Origin: Roseibacillus sp.
GTDB lineage: Bacteria; Verrucomicrobiota; Verrucomicrobiia; Verrucomicrobiales; Akkermansiaceae
Length of the DNA stretch: 62,176 nt
Assembly: GCA_028821775.1 (NCBI GenBank)
Contig: JAPKFB010000027.1
Location: forward strand, 1 to 62,176
Direction: 5' to 3'
Shown: positions 28,140 to 36,855 of the stretch, in pieces
Layout: each line of letters starts with the position of its first letter
How positions within the stretch are numbered: position 1 is the stretch's first letter
Program-made: the position numbers and the translations under genes
Notes under the pieces: model-generated
The model's input: only the letters and a program-made list of their open reading frames with translations
The model's database searches: none
Told to the model about the DNA's origin: nothing

Positions 28140-29609
28140 TCATGCAAGCTGGAGGGCTTCATGGAGGCGCGTCCGCAATTCCTCCATGGGCTCTCGACCA
28201 ACCGAGAGCCTCAGCAATTCGGCCGGAACTCCACACTCCACTGCCCAATCGAGCTCCGTGTAATGAGCGAGCAAGGTGTAGGGACAGAGCAAGGAATACT
28301 CTGTTCCGAGGCTCGGCCCTTTGCTGAACCTCATCGCTTGATAAACAATGGGCGCACGCTCGGGGTTTTTGAGGGTGAAACTCATGAGCCCGCCGTAGCC
28401 GCCAGCCGGGGTGCGAATCTCATCATAGGCCTCGCGGTCAATCAGAGAAGGATACCAAACCCGGTCGATCGCTTCATGTCCGTCGAGAAGGTTGGCCACG
28501 AATTCGCCACCCCGGTTTGATTCGCGCACGCGCTCCGAAAGTCCCTTCGCGTTCGCATTCAGGACCTCAGCATCGCGGGCATAAATCCGCGATCCGCCGG
28601 GCACTTCAATCTCCAGGGCCTCGCGGAGACTGGAACAGAACGGTGACCCGGCATTCAACTTCACACTCCCCGCCATGATGTCGCCGATACCGGAGACCCA
28701 CTTGGTCAAACTGGTGCAGACCGCGTCGGACAGGGAGAGCGCGTCGATGTTTTCGTGACTGCAAACGGTATCGTCCACCAGGAGTGGAGTGTTACCCACT
28801 CGACATGCTGCAGAGACCGCGGTCAGGTCCACCGTATTGAGAAGCGGATTACTGGGCACTTCGCAAAACACCGCTGCGTAGTCGCCACCCTCAATGGCCG
28901 CGAGCGCGGTGGCAAATTCCTTCCCGCGTGCCTTGTTCACGAAGTCCACTCCAACCCCAAACAACTCCTGAACCTTGAGGACATCGACGTAGGGAAAGCA
29001 CAACTGCAGAGTCTTCTTTTCAGGAGTGAGCGCGGTAACCAAGCGATAGAGGGTAAAGATGGCCGCCATCCCTGATTCAAAGAGAAAGCAATCCTCCGGG
29101 TTCACCTTCATGGTCTCCGCCAACTCTGCCCGAAACCGGGGGCCATCTTTCTGCGGAACAAGGTGGCCGGCCAAGCTATCTTCGGCCTGCCGACTGCTTA
29201 CGATCTCCCCACTGTGACGCCAATAGTCCCGCGCCGCAGAGAATCCTCCTTCCGGCACGATCAGAATCGGGACCCCCTCGGCATCTCCGATCCGGCCCGG
29301 TATCCCGGTCCGTTCCTCAACAAACTCGTTCGCCCTCATGGCAGCTCCAACTGAGGAATAGGCCATCACCCGCTCGCCCTCGCCGGCATGGAGGCCTTCC
29401 AGCTTGGTCAGATACTTCCGGGTAATCGGATGAATGAAGAAGCGTGGATAACCTGCCCGCATCTTGCCAACCACCGTGGGATCGCTCTCCTCGTAGCCGA
29501 TCACAGCGTCCCAGGTCGGGAGGCTCACCAAGCAGGCATGAGGGGAATCTGGCAGGGGAAAGCCCATGTCTTCTTCCCTCCAGGCAGGATCTCGAAGTAA
29601 ATCGCGCAC
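28140..29609 (-). CDS. Cystathionine gamma-synthase-like PLP enzyme of the fungal STR2 type
   Basis: PLP-dependent Cys/Met-metabolism enzyme of 489 residues, about 100 longer than MetB. The core has the PLP-binding lysine in SLTKWVSGIGDIMAGS, the pyridine-N Asp in LLVDDTVC and FCEVPSNPLLNTVDL. The extra N-terminal part (PHACLVSLPTWDAVIGYEES, GYPRFFIHPITRKYL) closely recalls fungal STR2/met-7 cystathionine gamma-synthases rather than bacterial MetB. Expected reaction: cysteine plus an activated homoserine ester to cystathionine. No other methionine gene is adjacent, so the activity is inferred from the family. Confidence 0.82.
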   Translation of the reverse strand: MRDLLRDPAWREEDMGFPLPDSPHACLVSLPTWDAVIGYEESDPTVVGKMRAGYPRFFIHPITRKYLTKLEGLHAGEGERVMAYSSVGAAMRANEFVEERTGIPGRIGDAEGVPILIVPEGGFSAARDYWRHSGEIVSSRQAEDSLAGHLVPQKDGPRFRAELAETMKVNPEDCFLFESGMAAIFTLYRLVTALTPEKKTLQLCFPYVDVLKVQELFGVGVDFVNKARGKEFATALAAIEGGDYAAVFCEVPSNPLLNTVDLTAVSAACRVGNTPLLVDDTVCSHENIDALSLSDAVCTSLTKWVSGIGDIMAGSVKLNAGSPFCSSLREALEIEVPGGSRIYARDAEVLNANAKGLSERVRESNRGGEFVANLLDGHEAIDRVWYPSLIDREAYDEIRTPAGGYGGLMSFTLKNPERAPIVYQAMRFSKGPSLGTEYSLLCPYTLLAHYTELDWAVECGVPAELLRLSVGREPMEELRTRLHEALQLA

Positions 29610-29767
29610 GGTCGCTTTCTGCCCGACTCACTCCAAAGCTCAAGTTTCTTCGACCATCCGGGGAATTCTAGGGGTAAAACCCCCCTTGCCTGGCGTTTCC
29701 ATTTTGGGGATTCAATTTTGTTTTCCTCTCTCATACGGTAGAATCAAAGGAGCGCGGGTCCTTTCGC

Positions 29768-31483
29768 GTGCGAAAAGCCCCCTCCAGTCCGGTTTCATCC
29801 CCCATCGTGAGCAAAGAACAAACCAAGTGGATCACCACCAGCGTGGTGGTCGTGCTGTGCCTTCTGGGCGGCTTCTGGATCGCTCGCGACATCGTGGGAT
29901 CGGTCGGGAAGAGAAATCCGGGCCGTGGCACTGCGACCCCCGCTCGGCCCAACAATCAGTTCGACACCCCCAATCCGGCGAGCAAGGCCGTCCCCGATCA
30001 CGCCAGTCGCAAGGCTCCCGAACTTCTGGAACTTCTTCTGAGCGCACCCAATGAACGCATCGTTCGCTTCAGCAATGATGCGGACTACAAAAACTTTCTC
30101 CGCAAGCTCGACGGAAAGAGGTTCCGTCTCCTGGGTCGACTCGACGCCTTACGCGCGCTGCGAGTCGGCTACGACGATCTTGAGGATCTCGAGAGCCTCT
30201 TGGATGGCGGAGATGCCATGGGCAACTATTTAGTGGCCATTCCGGTGGAACTTCCACAAGTCGACGCGCAACCCGGGGCCGCAGGCTTTGGACGAGCCAC
30301 TCTCGAGTGGCTCGGAATTACGGGTGACAATTCTTCCTGGGGAGAAGGAGTGCGCGTTGCGATGCTCGATACCGGGGTCGGAGAACACGCCGCCTTCCCT
30401 GAGGGCATTCGCGAGATCGACCTCATCACCGGTGACGGCCCGTCGATTGCACTGCACGGCCACGGAACTGCGGTTGCGGCCCTTCTCGTCGGCAACGATG
30501 AGATCAGCCAGGGCATCGCACCTTCCGCGGATCTCCTTTCGATTCGAATTGGGGACGATACCGGATCGTCCAACTCCTTCCTGCTCGCTGAAGGAATCGT
30601 GCGGGCGGTCGATGAGGGTGCCCAGGTCATCAATATCTCGATGGGGTCCTACGGCGACAGCAGTCTGGTGCGCGATGCGGTGGCCTACGCCAACGAACAC
30701 CAGGTTGTCATTGTGGCCGCCGCCGGAAACGAAGGCCTTGATGCGCCCGCCTACCCGGCAGGATATGAAGGCGTCATTGCAGTCGGCGCTGTCGATAGTA
30801 GCGGACAGCACCTGGACTTTTCCAACACCGGCGAGGACCTCGACCTGAGCGCGCCCGGTTACGAAATTGAAACCGCCTGGCTCGACGATGAGCGCACGTC
30901 CTTCTCAGGCACCTCGGCTGCCGCACCCATCGTGACGGGCACCATCGCAGCAACGATGAGCGAATACGGCGGACTGCCCGCCTTCAATGCAACGGCGCTC
31001 GTCATCGAAAACCTCAATGCCGCGGGTGCTCCGGGAGAGGATCCGCAATTCGGGGAAGGCATCATTGATGTTGGTCGGGTGATGTCCTCGGAGACGCCCG
31101 GGATTTATGATCTCGCCCTCGCGTCAAACTGGTACGAACCACCCGGCGAATCCGACGTCATTGGGAGCTTGCTCATCACGATCGAAAACCGCGGAACCGA
31201 ACCCATGAACGGACAGGCAGTGGAGGTCACGATTGGCACCGACGTTTTTCCCATGTCGGTCTCCCGGCTTCAACCGGGTGCCACCCAGGTTCTCACCTTG
31301 CCCATCAATAAGCCCATCGGGACCGAATCGATTTTGATTAGCAGCGTCCTGAATCTGAGTGACAGCCAGGACAGCAAGCCCTCCAACAATTCCCTGGGTG
31401 GGCGCATTGTCTTGATTTCGGAGCCTCCGAGCGACCCCACGGTCGCAAATCCGGACGGTTCCGGCTTGCCCGAAGCTCAGTAG
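29768..31483 (+). CDS. Membrane-anchored subtilisin-like serine protease (S8)
   Basis: 571 residues from GTG 29768; GTG 29807 is an alternative. One N-terminal helix (WITTSVVVVLCLLGGFWIA, 21-39) anchors it with the rest outside. The S8 catalytic triad is complete: Asp201 in AMLDTGVG, His232 in LHGHGTAVAA, Ser383 in FSGTSAAAP, with oxyanion Asn321 in AAAGNEG. Residues 85-165 resemble a propeptide. After the protease comes a CARDB-like beta domain (LLITIENRGTEPMNGQAVEV) that could bind a substrate or the surface. Its stop codon overlaps the convergent enolase-family gene by seven bases. Confidence 0.93.
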   Translation: MRKAPSSPVSSPIVSKEQTKWITTSVVVVLCLLGGFWIARDIVGSVGKRNPGRGTATPARPNNQFDTPNPASKAVPDHASRKAPELLELLLSAPNERIVRFSNDADYKNFLRKLDGKRFRLLGRLDALRALRVGYDDLEDLESLLDGGDAMGNYLVAIPVELPQVDAQPGAAGFGRATLEWLGITGDNSSWGEGVRVAMLDTGVGEHAAFPEGIREIDLITGDGPSIALHGHGTAVAALLVGNDEISQGIAPSADLLSIRIGDDTGSSNSFLLAEGIVRAVDEGAQVINISMGSYGDSSLVRDAVAYANEHQVVIVAAAGNEGLDAPAYPAGYEGVIAVGAVDSSGQHLDFSNTGEDLDLSAPGYEIETAWLDDERTSFSGTSAAAPIVTGTIAATMSEYGGLPAFNATALVIENLNAAGAPGEDPQFGEGIIDVGRVMSSETPGIYDLALASNWYEPPGESDVIGSLLITIENRGTEPMNGQAVEVTIGTDVFPMSVSRLQPGATQVLTLPINKPIGTESILISSVLNLSDSQDSKPSNNSLGGRIVLISEPPSDPTVANPDGSGLPEAQ

Positions 31484-32874
31484 CTCACCACGGGCGCAGG
31501 AAGCACCCGCTCAATTTCGTGGAGGCGATATCCGAAACCGCTCCCCTTGATCGAGGAGAGATCGAGAACCCCCTTCCGGCGACGATAGAGCCCAGGATGC
31601 ACTTGCTCCTCTGCCGCGGAAGCCTCGGGATAAAACTGCATCGCATTGGTCTCCACCCCCATGATCGTGCCGGCCCTGGCTCCCAGCAGGACATGCGGCA
31701 CCTGCGCCAGCATGGGATTGGTGAGATCCTGCACCATCAGGGTCATGCCATGAGCCTTGGCCCAGCAGCAACTGAGGAGTGCTCCGGTCTGCGTTTTACA
31801 GGTCTTGAGCGCTACTCCGGTCCACCCAAGCTCGCGTCCGAGACGCACAAGTTTCCAGTCGTGAGCACTCTCGTCCAGGAAGAGAGGCTTGCGCGCCGAG
31901 ACACTGTGCACGTCGATGCGGTTCTCTTCCAATTCATAGGGAAATGGCTGCTCCACATAAAGAAGCATGCCGTAAAGGCGCGGATGATCGTGACAGAGAC
32001 GGTCCAGGATTTCGTCCACGTAGGTTGGATCGGTGACCGTGCAGTTGAAGTCCGCGGTCAGCCAGTCGACACCATGCTTCACCGCGAGCGCTCCGATTTT
32101 CACGGTCCTCGCATAGTCCCAGGCGGCGTCATTGCCTCGGAGCTTGATCTTGAGACACTTCAGACCATCACGGACGATCCAATCTTCCAGAAGCACGGGA
32201 TACCCGTCCTCAGGTTCCTCACCGGTCAGCTCATCTTCGCTCACCGGGTCGAGCCCTCCGACTAGGTGCCAGGCTGGAATCCGGGACGGCGGGTTGCTGG
32301 TCAGAAAATCGGCCGGATAGCGATCTGCGAACGATACCTCAGCATGGGGAGCAGGCTCGATGAACTGGGAGAGGTCTCGGCTCAGGAATTCCGCGCTATA
32401 CATTTCATATACGCTTTGGCCATGCAAATTCCCGTAGGCATCATGAACTGCAATGTCAAACAACGAGCAACATACCAAAGCGGCCAGCCATGGCATGGCC
32501 TCGCCCTCGCGCTCATCATTGAATTTGCGCAACAGGATGGGCAACTCCCCTTCGATGAACTCATGACCGAGTTCCAAAGGATGCCCGGAACCCTCAAACG
32601 CACTCCACACTCCGGCGAGCAGCTCACAAAAGTGTTTCATCGCGAGGTGACGCTCTTCGTAAGGCAATGATCCGGGCCAGACCCAGGTCACGCTGAGTGG
32701 GGTCTCGCCCCACCCGGTGGCCCGACGACCGCTGGCGCCCTCCACGCTGATCATCACCCGAGCACAGGTTACCGCCGTGACAGTTTCAATCCCGAATTTC
32801 AGGGGCATTCGGGTCTCCACCGGCAGATAGTAAAGGGTGGCTCCGGTGCAGCGAATATCTGTTGGCATTCCCAT
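31477..32874 (-). CDS. Enolase-superfamily (mandelate racemase/muconate lactonizing-like) protein
   Basis: 465 residues with the capping domain in the first 200 and a TIM-barrel after. Likely catalytic or metal residues: LKCLKIKLRGND (lysine strand), WLTADFN (metal Asp), YVEQPFPYELE (metal Glu), FLDESAHD (metal Asp) and GVALKTCKTQTGAL (second lysine). It abstracts a proton alpha to a carboxylate in known family members; the substrate is unknown. It starts 13 bases after the squalene/phytoene synthase gene on the same strand, so the two are probably co-transcribed. Confidence 0.85.
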   Translation of the reverse strand: MGMPTDIRCTGATLYYLPVETRMPLKFGIETVTAVTCARVMISVEGASGRRATGWGETPLSVTWVWPGSLPYEERHLAMKHFCELLAGVWSAFEGSGHPLELGHEFIEGELPILLRKFNDEREGEAMPWLAALVCCSLFDIAVHDAYGNLHGQSVYEMYSAEFLSRDLSQFIEPAPHAEVSFADRYPADFLTSNPPSRIPAWHLVGGLDPVSEDELTGEEPEDGYPVLLEDWIVRDGLKCLKIKLRGNDAAWDYARTVKIGALAVKHGVDWLTADFNCTVTDPTYVDEILDRLCHDHPRLYGMLLYVEQPFPYELEENRIDVHSVSARKPLFLDESAHDWKLVRLGRELGWTGVALKTCKTQTGALLSCCWAKAHGMTLMVQDLTNPMLAQVPHVLLGARAGTIMGVETNAMQFYPEASAAEEQVHPGLYRRRKGVLDLSSIKGSGFGYRLHEIERVLPAPVVSY

Positions 32875-32887
32875 CTTGGTGATCTTG

Positions 32888-33877
32888 TTAAGACTGGGCC
32901 CCTTGGCAAGTCCGGCGATGACGTCCTCGCCAAGACCCCGGAAGTCCCGGCACGCTCATCGCGAAGGCCTCGGCCAACGACCACTTGACCTGCTTCCGCG
33001 AGATCTTGACCCCCCGTTCGAGATCACTCCAGCTGGCCACTTTCAACCGATCCAAGGTCTTCACTCCGAGTAGGGCCGGAAGCCCTGTCGCGGTGCGTAG
33101 TTTGACTCCGTGCAGAGTCGCGGTGTATCGAAATCCATCGTCCAATAACTCGCGGGCCCTCGTTCGCCAACGCGGAAGGACCTTTCTCAACTCATCCGGC
33201 ACGGCCTCACCCTCTCCTGGGAGGTAGCAACGGCCTCGCTCGAGATCTTCGGGGAGATCTCGTAAAACATTCACCAACTGCAGGCCTTTCCCGTAATTCG
33301 AACCCCACTTAAGCAAGGTGTGGCGACTCTCGGAGGAAAACTTTTCTTGGCAGGCAAAGCCCACCTCGGTCCAGAACTCACCCACCGACCCCGCCACCCG
33401 ATAGGCATAAAGCTCCAACTCTTCATCATCGCTGACTCGCACAATGCCTTCCCCTTCAAATCTCTCCAAGTCCCAGGATTGCCCTTCGGTGATGATGCCG
33501 ACGACCTTGCGGATGTGCCGGCTCAATTTGCGGTCCATCGCCTCGAGCCATTCGAAGCAATCGGCAGCCCGGAGGACGAGGTCCCATTCGCTCCTCGGGA
33601 GGGCGGCATCTTGGAACTGTGAGGGCAAATCCCGGGCAAATCTGCGGGCCTCGAGGTGTTTGGCTGGCGCGCTCATCATGATTCGAAACTGTTCCAGCAA
33701 TTCCCGGCGTTTCTCCACATCCACTGTTCCGGCATCTGCGATCGTATCGCTGAGTCGCGCGAGGAGATACCCGAGGCTCATCGGTTCGCGAAAGCCACTC
33801 GGCAGGAGCCGCAAGGTCAGGTAAAACGACCGCGAGACCCCTTTGAGAATATCCGTTCCAAGCTCCGCATTCTCCAT
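32888..33877 (-). CDS. Squalene/phytoene synthase family protein
   Basis: Head-to-head prenyl transferase of 329 residues. The first aspartate motif is in YLLARLSDTIADAG near residue 33, the second in NVLRDLPEDLERGRCYLP near 205-222, and the helical pattern fits the trans-isoprenyl diphosphate synthase fold. It should join two farnesyl or geranylgeranyl diphosphates; squalene for hopanoids and phytoene for carotenoids cannot be told apart here. It is followed by an enolase-superfamily gene and is divergent from hemW. Confidence 0.9.
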   Translation of the reverse strand: MENAELGTDILKGVSRSFYLTLRLLPSGFREPMSLGYLLARLSDTIADAGTVDVEKRRELLEQFRIMMSAPAKHLEARRFARDLPSQFQDAALPRSEWDLVLRAADCFEWLEAMDRKLSRHIRKVVGIITEGQSWDLERFEGEGIVRVSDDEELELYAYRVAGSVGEFWTEVGFACQEKFSSESRHTLLKWGSNYGKGLQLVNVLRDLPEDLERGRCYLPGEGEAVPDELRKVLPRWRTRARELLDDGFRYTATLHGVKLRTATGLPALLGVKTLDRLKVASWSDLERGVKISRKQVKWSLAEAFAMSVPGLPGSWRGRHRRTCQGAQS

Positions 33878-34020
33878 TGCCGGGGAAACTCAACACCCGT
33901 TCGGCTGAAAGTTCCAACCCACAAGTAGCAAATCCATCTCCCAACCTGTTCCCGGCCCGCCCCAGGCACCCACTCCGCCCAACTCCCCTCCTTGAATCCT
34001 GATTTCCTGAGCCCGCGGTT

Positions 34021-35187
34021 GTGATTCGCGGGCAACCTGTTCCTCTGAGCCCCTCACCCCCACGATTCACCTCCGACCCCAACATCCTGCACCTCTATCT
34101 CCACATCCCCTTCTGCCACCGCATTTGCCCCTATTGCTCGTTCTACAAGCACACTCCGGGCGAAACCGATCTGGCCCGCTTCATCGACGCCCTTCTTAGC
34201 GAAGCGCGCCGCCGGAGCAGCGAACTGCAATCACCGATACTCAAGACCGTTTATCTCGGCGGAGGGACTCCCTCCATGCTTTCCCCCACCCTACTACGGC
34301 GTCTTTTCACGGGACTCCAGGAGGCCTTTGATCTTAGCGATGCAGAAGAGATCAATCTCGAGGCCAACCCCGCCACTTTCTCGCGGAATAGCGCGGAAAC
34401 ATACGCAGAGCTTGGCATCAACCGCGTCTCACTGGGCGCGCAGTCGTTTCACCCCGAAATTCTCGCCACTCTCGGTCGCCAGCATCAACCTGCCGACATT
34501 GCCAACTCGGTCCGCCTCCTGAGAGAGGCCGGAATCGAAAATGTCAGCATCGATCTCATGTTCTCTATTCCAGGGCAGACCATCGAGCACTGGGGGGATA
34601 CTCTCGCACAAGCGCTCGCTCTCGACCCCCTGCATCTCTCAGCATATAATCTCACCTACGAGGAGGATACCCCCTACTTTGAGAGCCTTGAGTGCGGTGA
34701 CTACCACGATGATCCGGACCTCAACGAGGAGATGTTTACCCTCGCACACCACACCTTGACCGAACGCGGATATTCTCACTACGAGACTTCGAACTACGCT
34801 CGGGGGGGGCACTCCTCGAAGCACAATCGTGCCTATTGGAAAGGGGCGGATTACCTGGGCCTTGGCCCCTCCGCGGTCTCAACGATTAGAACTCGGCGTT
34901 GGAAAAATGTTCCGGACACAACGCGCTACATGCATCAGATTGAGCAGGTCGGACATGCCGAATCGGAAATCGAAAACCTGAGCACATCTCAACTCGACCT
35001 TGAACGCATCGCCTTGATGCTGCGCACTGATCAAGGTGTTCCCACCCGTCACTTGAGCGAGGTTGCCCCTGAACGCATTGAGCAGCTCGTGGCCGAAGGG
35101 CTCGCTGAGCGTGCGCGGGAATCTCTCCGCCTTGTTGGCCGCGGAGCGCTCCTCGTCGACTCAATCGTCGAGCACCTGATCAGCTAG
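34021..35187 (+). CDS. hemW: Radical SAM haem chaperone HemW
   Basis: 388 residues from GTG 34021. The radical SAM cluster motif is PFCHRICPYCSF near residues 31-42, with phenylalanine where true HemN enzymes have a fourth cysteine; this marks the HemW type that binds haem and inserts it into target proteins rather than oxidising coproporphyrinogen. GGGTPSML (about 81-88) and later SLGAQSF and IDLMFSIPGQT are also typical. An inverted repeat after the stop (35248-35285) may terminate it. Confidence 0.9.
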   Translation: MIRGQPVPLSPSPPRFTSDPNILHLYLHIPFCHRICPYCSFYKHTPGETDLARFIDALLSEARRRSSELQSPILKTVYLGGGTPSMLSPTLLRRLFTGLQEAFDLSDAEEINLEANPATFSRNSAETYAELGINRVSLGAQSFHPEILATLGRQHQPADIANSVRLLREAGIENVSIDLMFSIPGQTIEHWGDTLAQALALDPLHLSAYNLTYEEDTPYFESLECGDYHDDPDLNEEMFTLAHHTLTERGYSHYETSNYARGGHSSKHNRAYWKGADYLGLGPSAVSTIRTRRWKNVPDTTRYMHQIEQVGHAESEIENLSTSQLDLERIALMLRTDQGVPTRHLSEVAPERIEQLVAEGLAERARESLRLVGRGALLVDSIVEHLIS

Positions 35188-35247
35188 TTGCCCACTTCCC
35201 CGCCCAGCCCTCCCTTCCCAGAAATCGCACCCGCGGGGGATATCAAC

Positions 35248-35285
35248 CCGAGTGGGGATGGAATAGGCACCGGCGGACCACTCGG
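35248..35285. repeat. Inverted repeat between hemW and pyrD
   Basis: CCGAGTGG at 35248-35255 is the exact inverse of CCACTCGG at 35278-35285, with a 22-base loop. It lies 60 bases past the hemW stop and 72 bases before pyrD. No T-run follows on either strand, so a classical terminator is uncertain; it may be a regulator site. Confidence 0.35.
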
Positions 35286-35356
35286 AAGCGGAATAAATCG
35301 CTTTCACGCATGGTCAGTCTGGACTCTGGCCTTCCGGTTCCTGATTCTCCCTTCCG

Positions 35357-36397
35357 ATGCTTGACCGCACTTACCCCCTCGCACGCAATCTCCTCTTCCG
35401 ACTCAACGCCGAGCGCGCCCACCACTGGTCTCTCGCTGGACTGCGATTCGCTGAGCGTTGCGGGTTTCTCCACCGAATGGCCGGAGGCCTCGGACCACGT
35501 CAGCCTGTCGAATGCATGGGCCTCAGCTTCCCAAACCTGGTGGGCCTTGCGGCCGGCCTGGACAAGGAAGGCAACGCGATTGACTCCTTCGGACGACTTG
35601 GATTTGGCTTCATCGAAATAGGCACAATTACCCCGCGGCCCCAGAACGGGAACCCCAAACCTCGTCTCTTCCGACTCCTCCGACACGAAGCCATCATCAA
35701 CAGAATGGGATTCAACAATCCCGGCATCAAGGAGGGCGCGGCCAATGTACGAAAATCAACGACCTTTCAGGGAGTGATCGGTTTCAACATTGGAAAAAAC
35801 AAGGAGACTCCCAATGAGCATGCGGTGGACGACTACCTGGCTTGCATGCGCGGCGCTTGGCCAGTGGCCGATTACATTGCGGTCAATCTCTCCTCCCCGA
35901 ACACCCCTGGCTTGCGTGATCTGCAGGCGGCCGACTCCACCGCAAGAATCCTCTCCCGCCTCCAGGAAGAGCGCGAGCAACTCACTCGGGAGTCTGGCCG
36001 GAGCGTCCCTCTAGCTCTCAAGGTGGCACCCGATCTCGAACAGGACGACATCGCCGCCCTCAGCAAGGTCTTCCTCGATCAGGGACTCGATGCCCTCATC
36101 GCCACCAACACCACCACCGCGCGGGAGGCAGTGGCAGATCATCCTCTCCAAACCGAGGCAGGCGGTCTCTCAGGCGCGCCCCTCACCAAACCTTCCACCG
36201 AAGTGATTGCCGCCTTCCATGCCGAACTCGGAGACAAGATTCCCATCATCGGGGTAGGCGGAATCATGTGCGCCGAAGACGCGCTCGCGAAAATCAATGC
36301 CGGCGCCCGGCTGCTACAGCTCTACACGGGATTCATCTATCGAGGACCCAAGCTCGTGCATGATATTGTGAATATTACGGCGGAGATTCCGTCGTAA
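35357..36397 (+). CDS. pyrD: Dihydroorotate dehydrogenase (quinone), class 2
   Basis: Pyrimidine synthesis enzyme that oxidises dihydroorotate and passes electrons to membrane quinone through FMN. The 346-residue protein has the class 2 N-terminal membrane-associating helices (YPLARNLLFRLNAERAHHW) and then the barrel: GLAAGLDKEGNAI, NRMGFNNPG, the catalytic serine in VNLSSPNTPGLRDLQ near 177-180 and the FMN phosphate site GVGGIMCAEDALAKI. No operon partner. Confidence 0.96.
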   Translation: MLDRTYPLARNLLFRLNAERAHHWSLAGLRFAERCGFLHRMAGGLGPRQPVECMGLSFPNLVGLAAGLDKEGNAIDSFGRLGFGFIEIGTITPRPQNGNPKPRLFRLLRHEAIINRMGFNNPGIKEGAANVRKSTTFQGVIGFNIGKNKETPNEHAVDDYLACMRGAWPVADYIAVNLSSPNTPGLRDLQAADSTARILSRLQEEREQLTRESGRSVPLALKVAPDLEQDDIAALSKVFLDQGLDALIATNTTTAREAVADHPLQTEAGGLSGAPLTKPSTEVIAAFHAELGDKIPIIGVGGIMCAEDALAKINAGARLLQLYTGFIYRGPKLVHDIVNITAEIPS

Positions 36398-36484
36398 GGA
36401 AGAACGCCCACTTGATTCTTCTGTTGCCTCGCTGGCTGGAATTGATTAAGATGGCATAGCAGTTGAATTAATTAAGGCAATTAC

Positions 36485-36736
36485 ATGAAAATCAAATTAC
36501 TGACCAGTCTGACCGCCGCCGTAGCCCTCTTCTTCACGAGCTGCGCTGCAGGACCGAACACCCAACTTGGAACTCTCGGTGGTGCCACGCTCGGCGGGGT
36601 AGCCGGGGCCGTCATCGGGAACAATGTTGGAGACGGCAATGCCGGACGCGGAGCACTGATTGGCGCTGCCCTTGGAGGTGCCACCGGCGCGGCAGTCGGC
36701 AATCAAAAGGACCGGGAGCAAGGATACGTCCGTTGA
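36485..36736 (+). CDS. Glycine-zipper lipoprotein
   Basis: Small outer-envelope lipoprotein of 83 residues. The leader KIKLLTSLTAAVALFFTSC ends in a lipobox cysteine at about 20. The mature part is a glycine zipper (GGATLGGVAGAVIGNNVG; GAALGGATGAAVG) as in osmotically inducible or Slp-like proteins, thought to insert into or cross membranes. AAGG precedes ATG 36485 by about 10 bases. A strong hairpin terminator follows, so the gene is monocistronic. Confidence 0.85.
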   Translation: MKIKLLTSLTAAVALFFTSCAAGPNTQLGTLGGATLGGVAGAVIGNNVGDGNAGRGALIGAALGGATGAAVGNQKDREQGYVR

Positions 36737-36766
36737 AACTTTCGACACGAAATACCAATTTATTAC

Positions 36767-36798
36767 AAAGCAGTGGGAATTCCCGCTGCTTTTTCTTT
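36767..36798 (+). terminator. Rho-independent terminator of the glycine-zipper gene
   Basis: AAAGCAGTGGGAA (36767-36779) faces TTCCCGCTGCTTT (36780-36792), a 13-base arm with a single T-G wobble, followed by TTC and further T-rich sequence. The hairpin starts 30 bases after the stop codon at 36736. It also isolates dsbD, which starts at 36856. Confidence 0.85.
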
Positions 36799-36855
36799 CT
36801 CAGTGGTTGTGTAGCTTGAGGGCGCCGCCGCTCCCAACCAGCCATTGACGAACCC

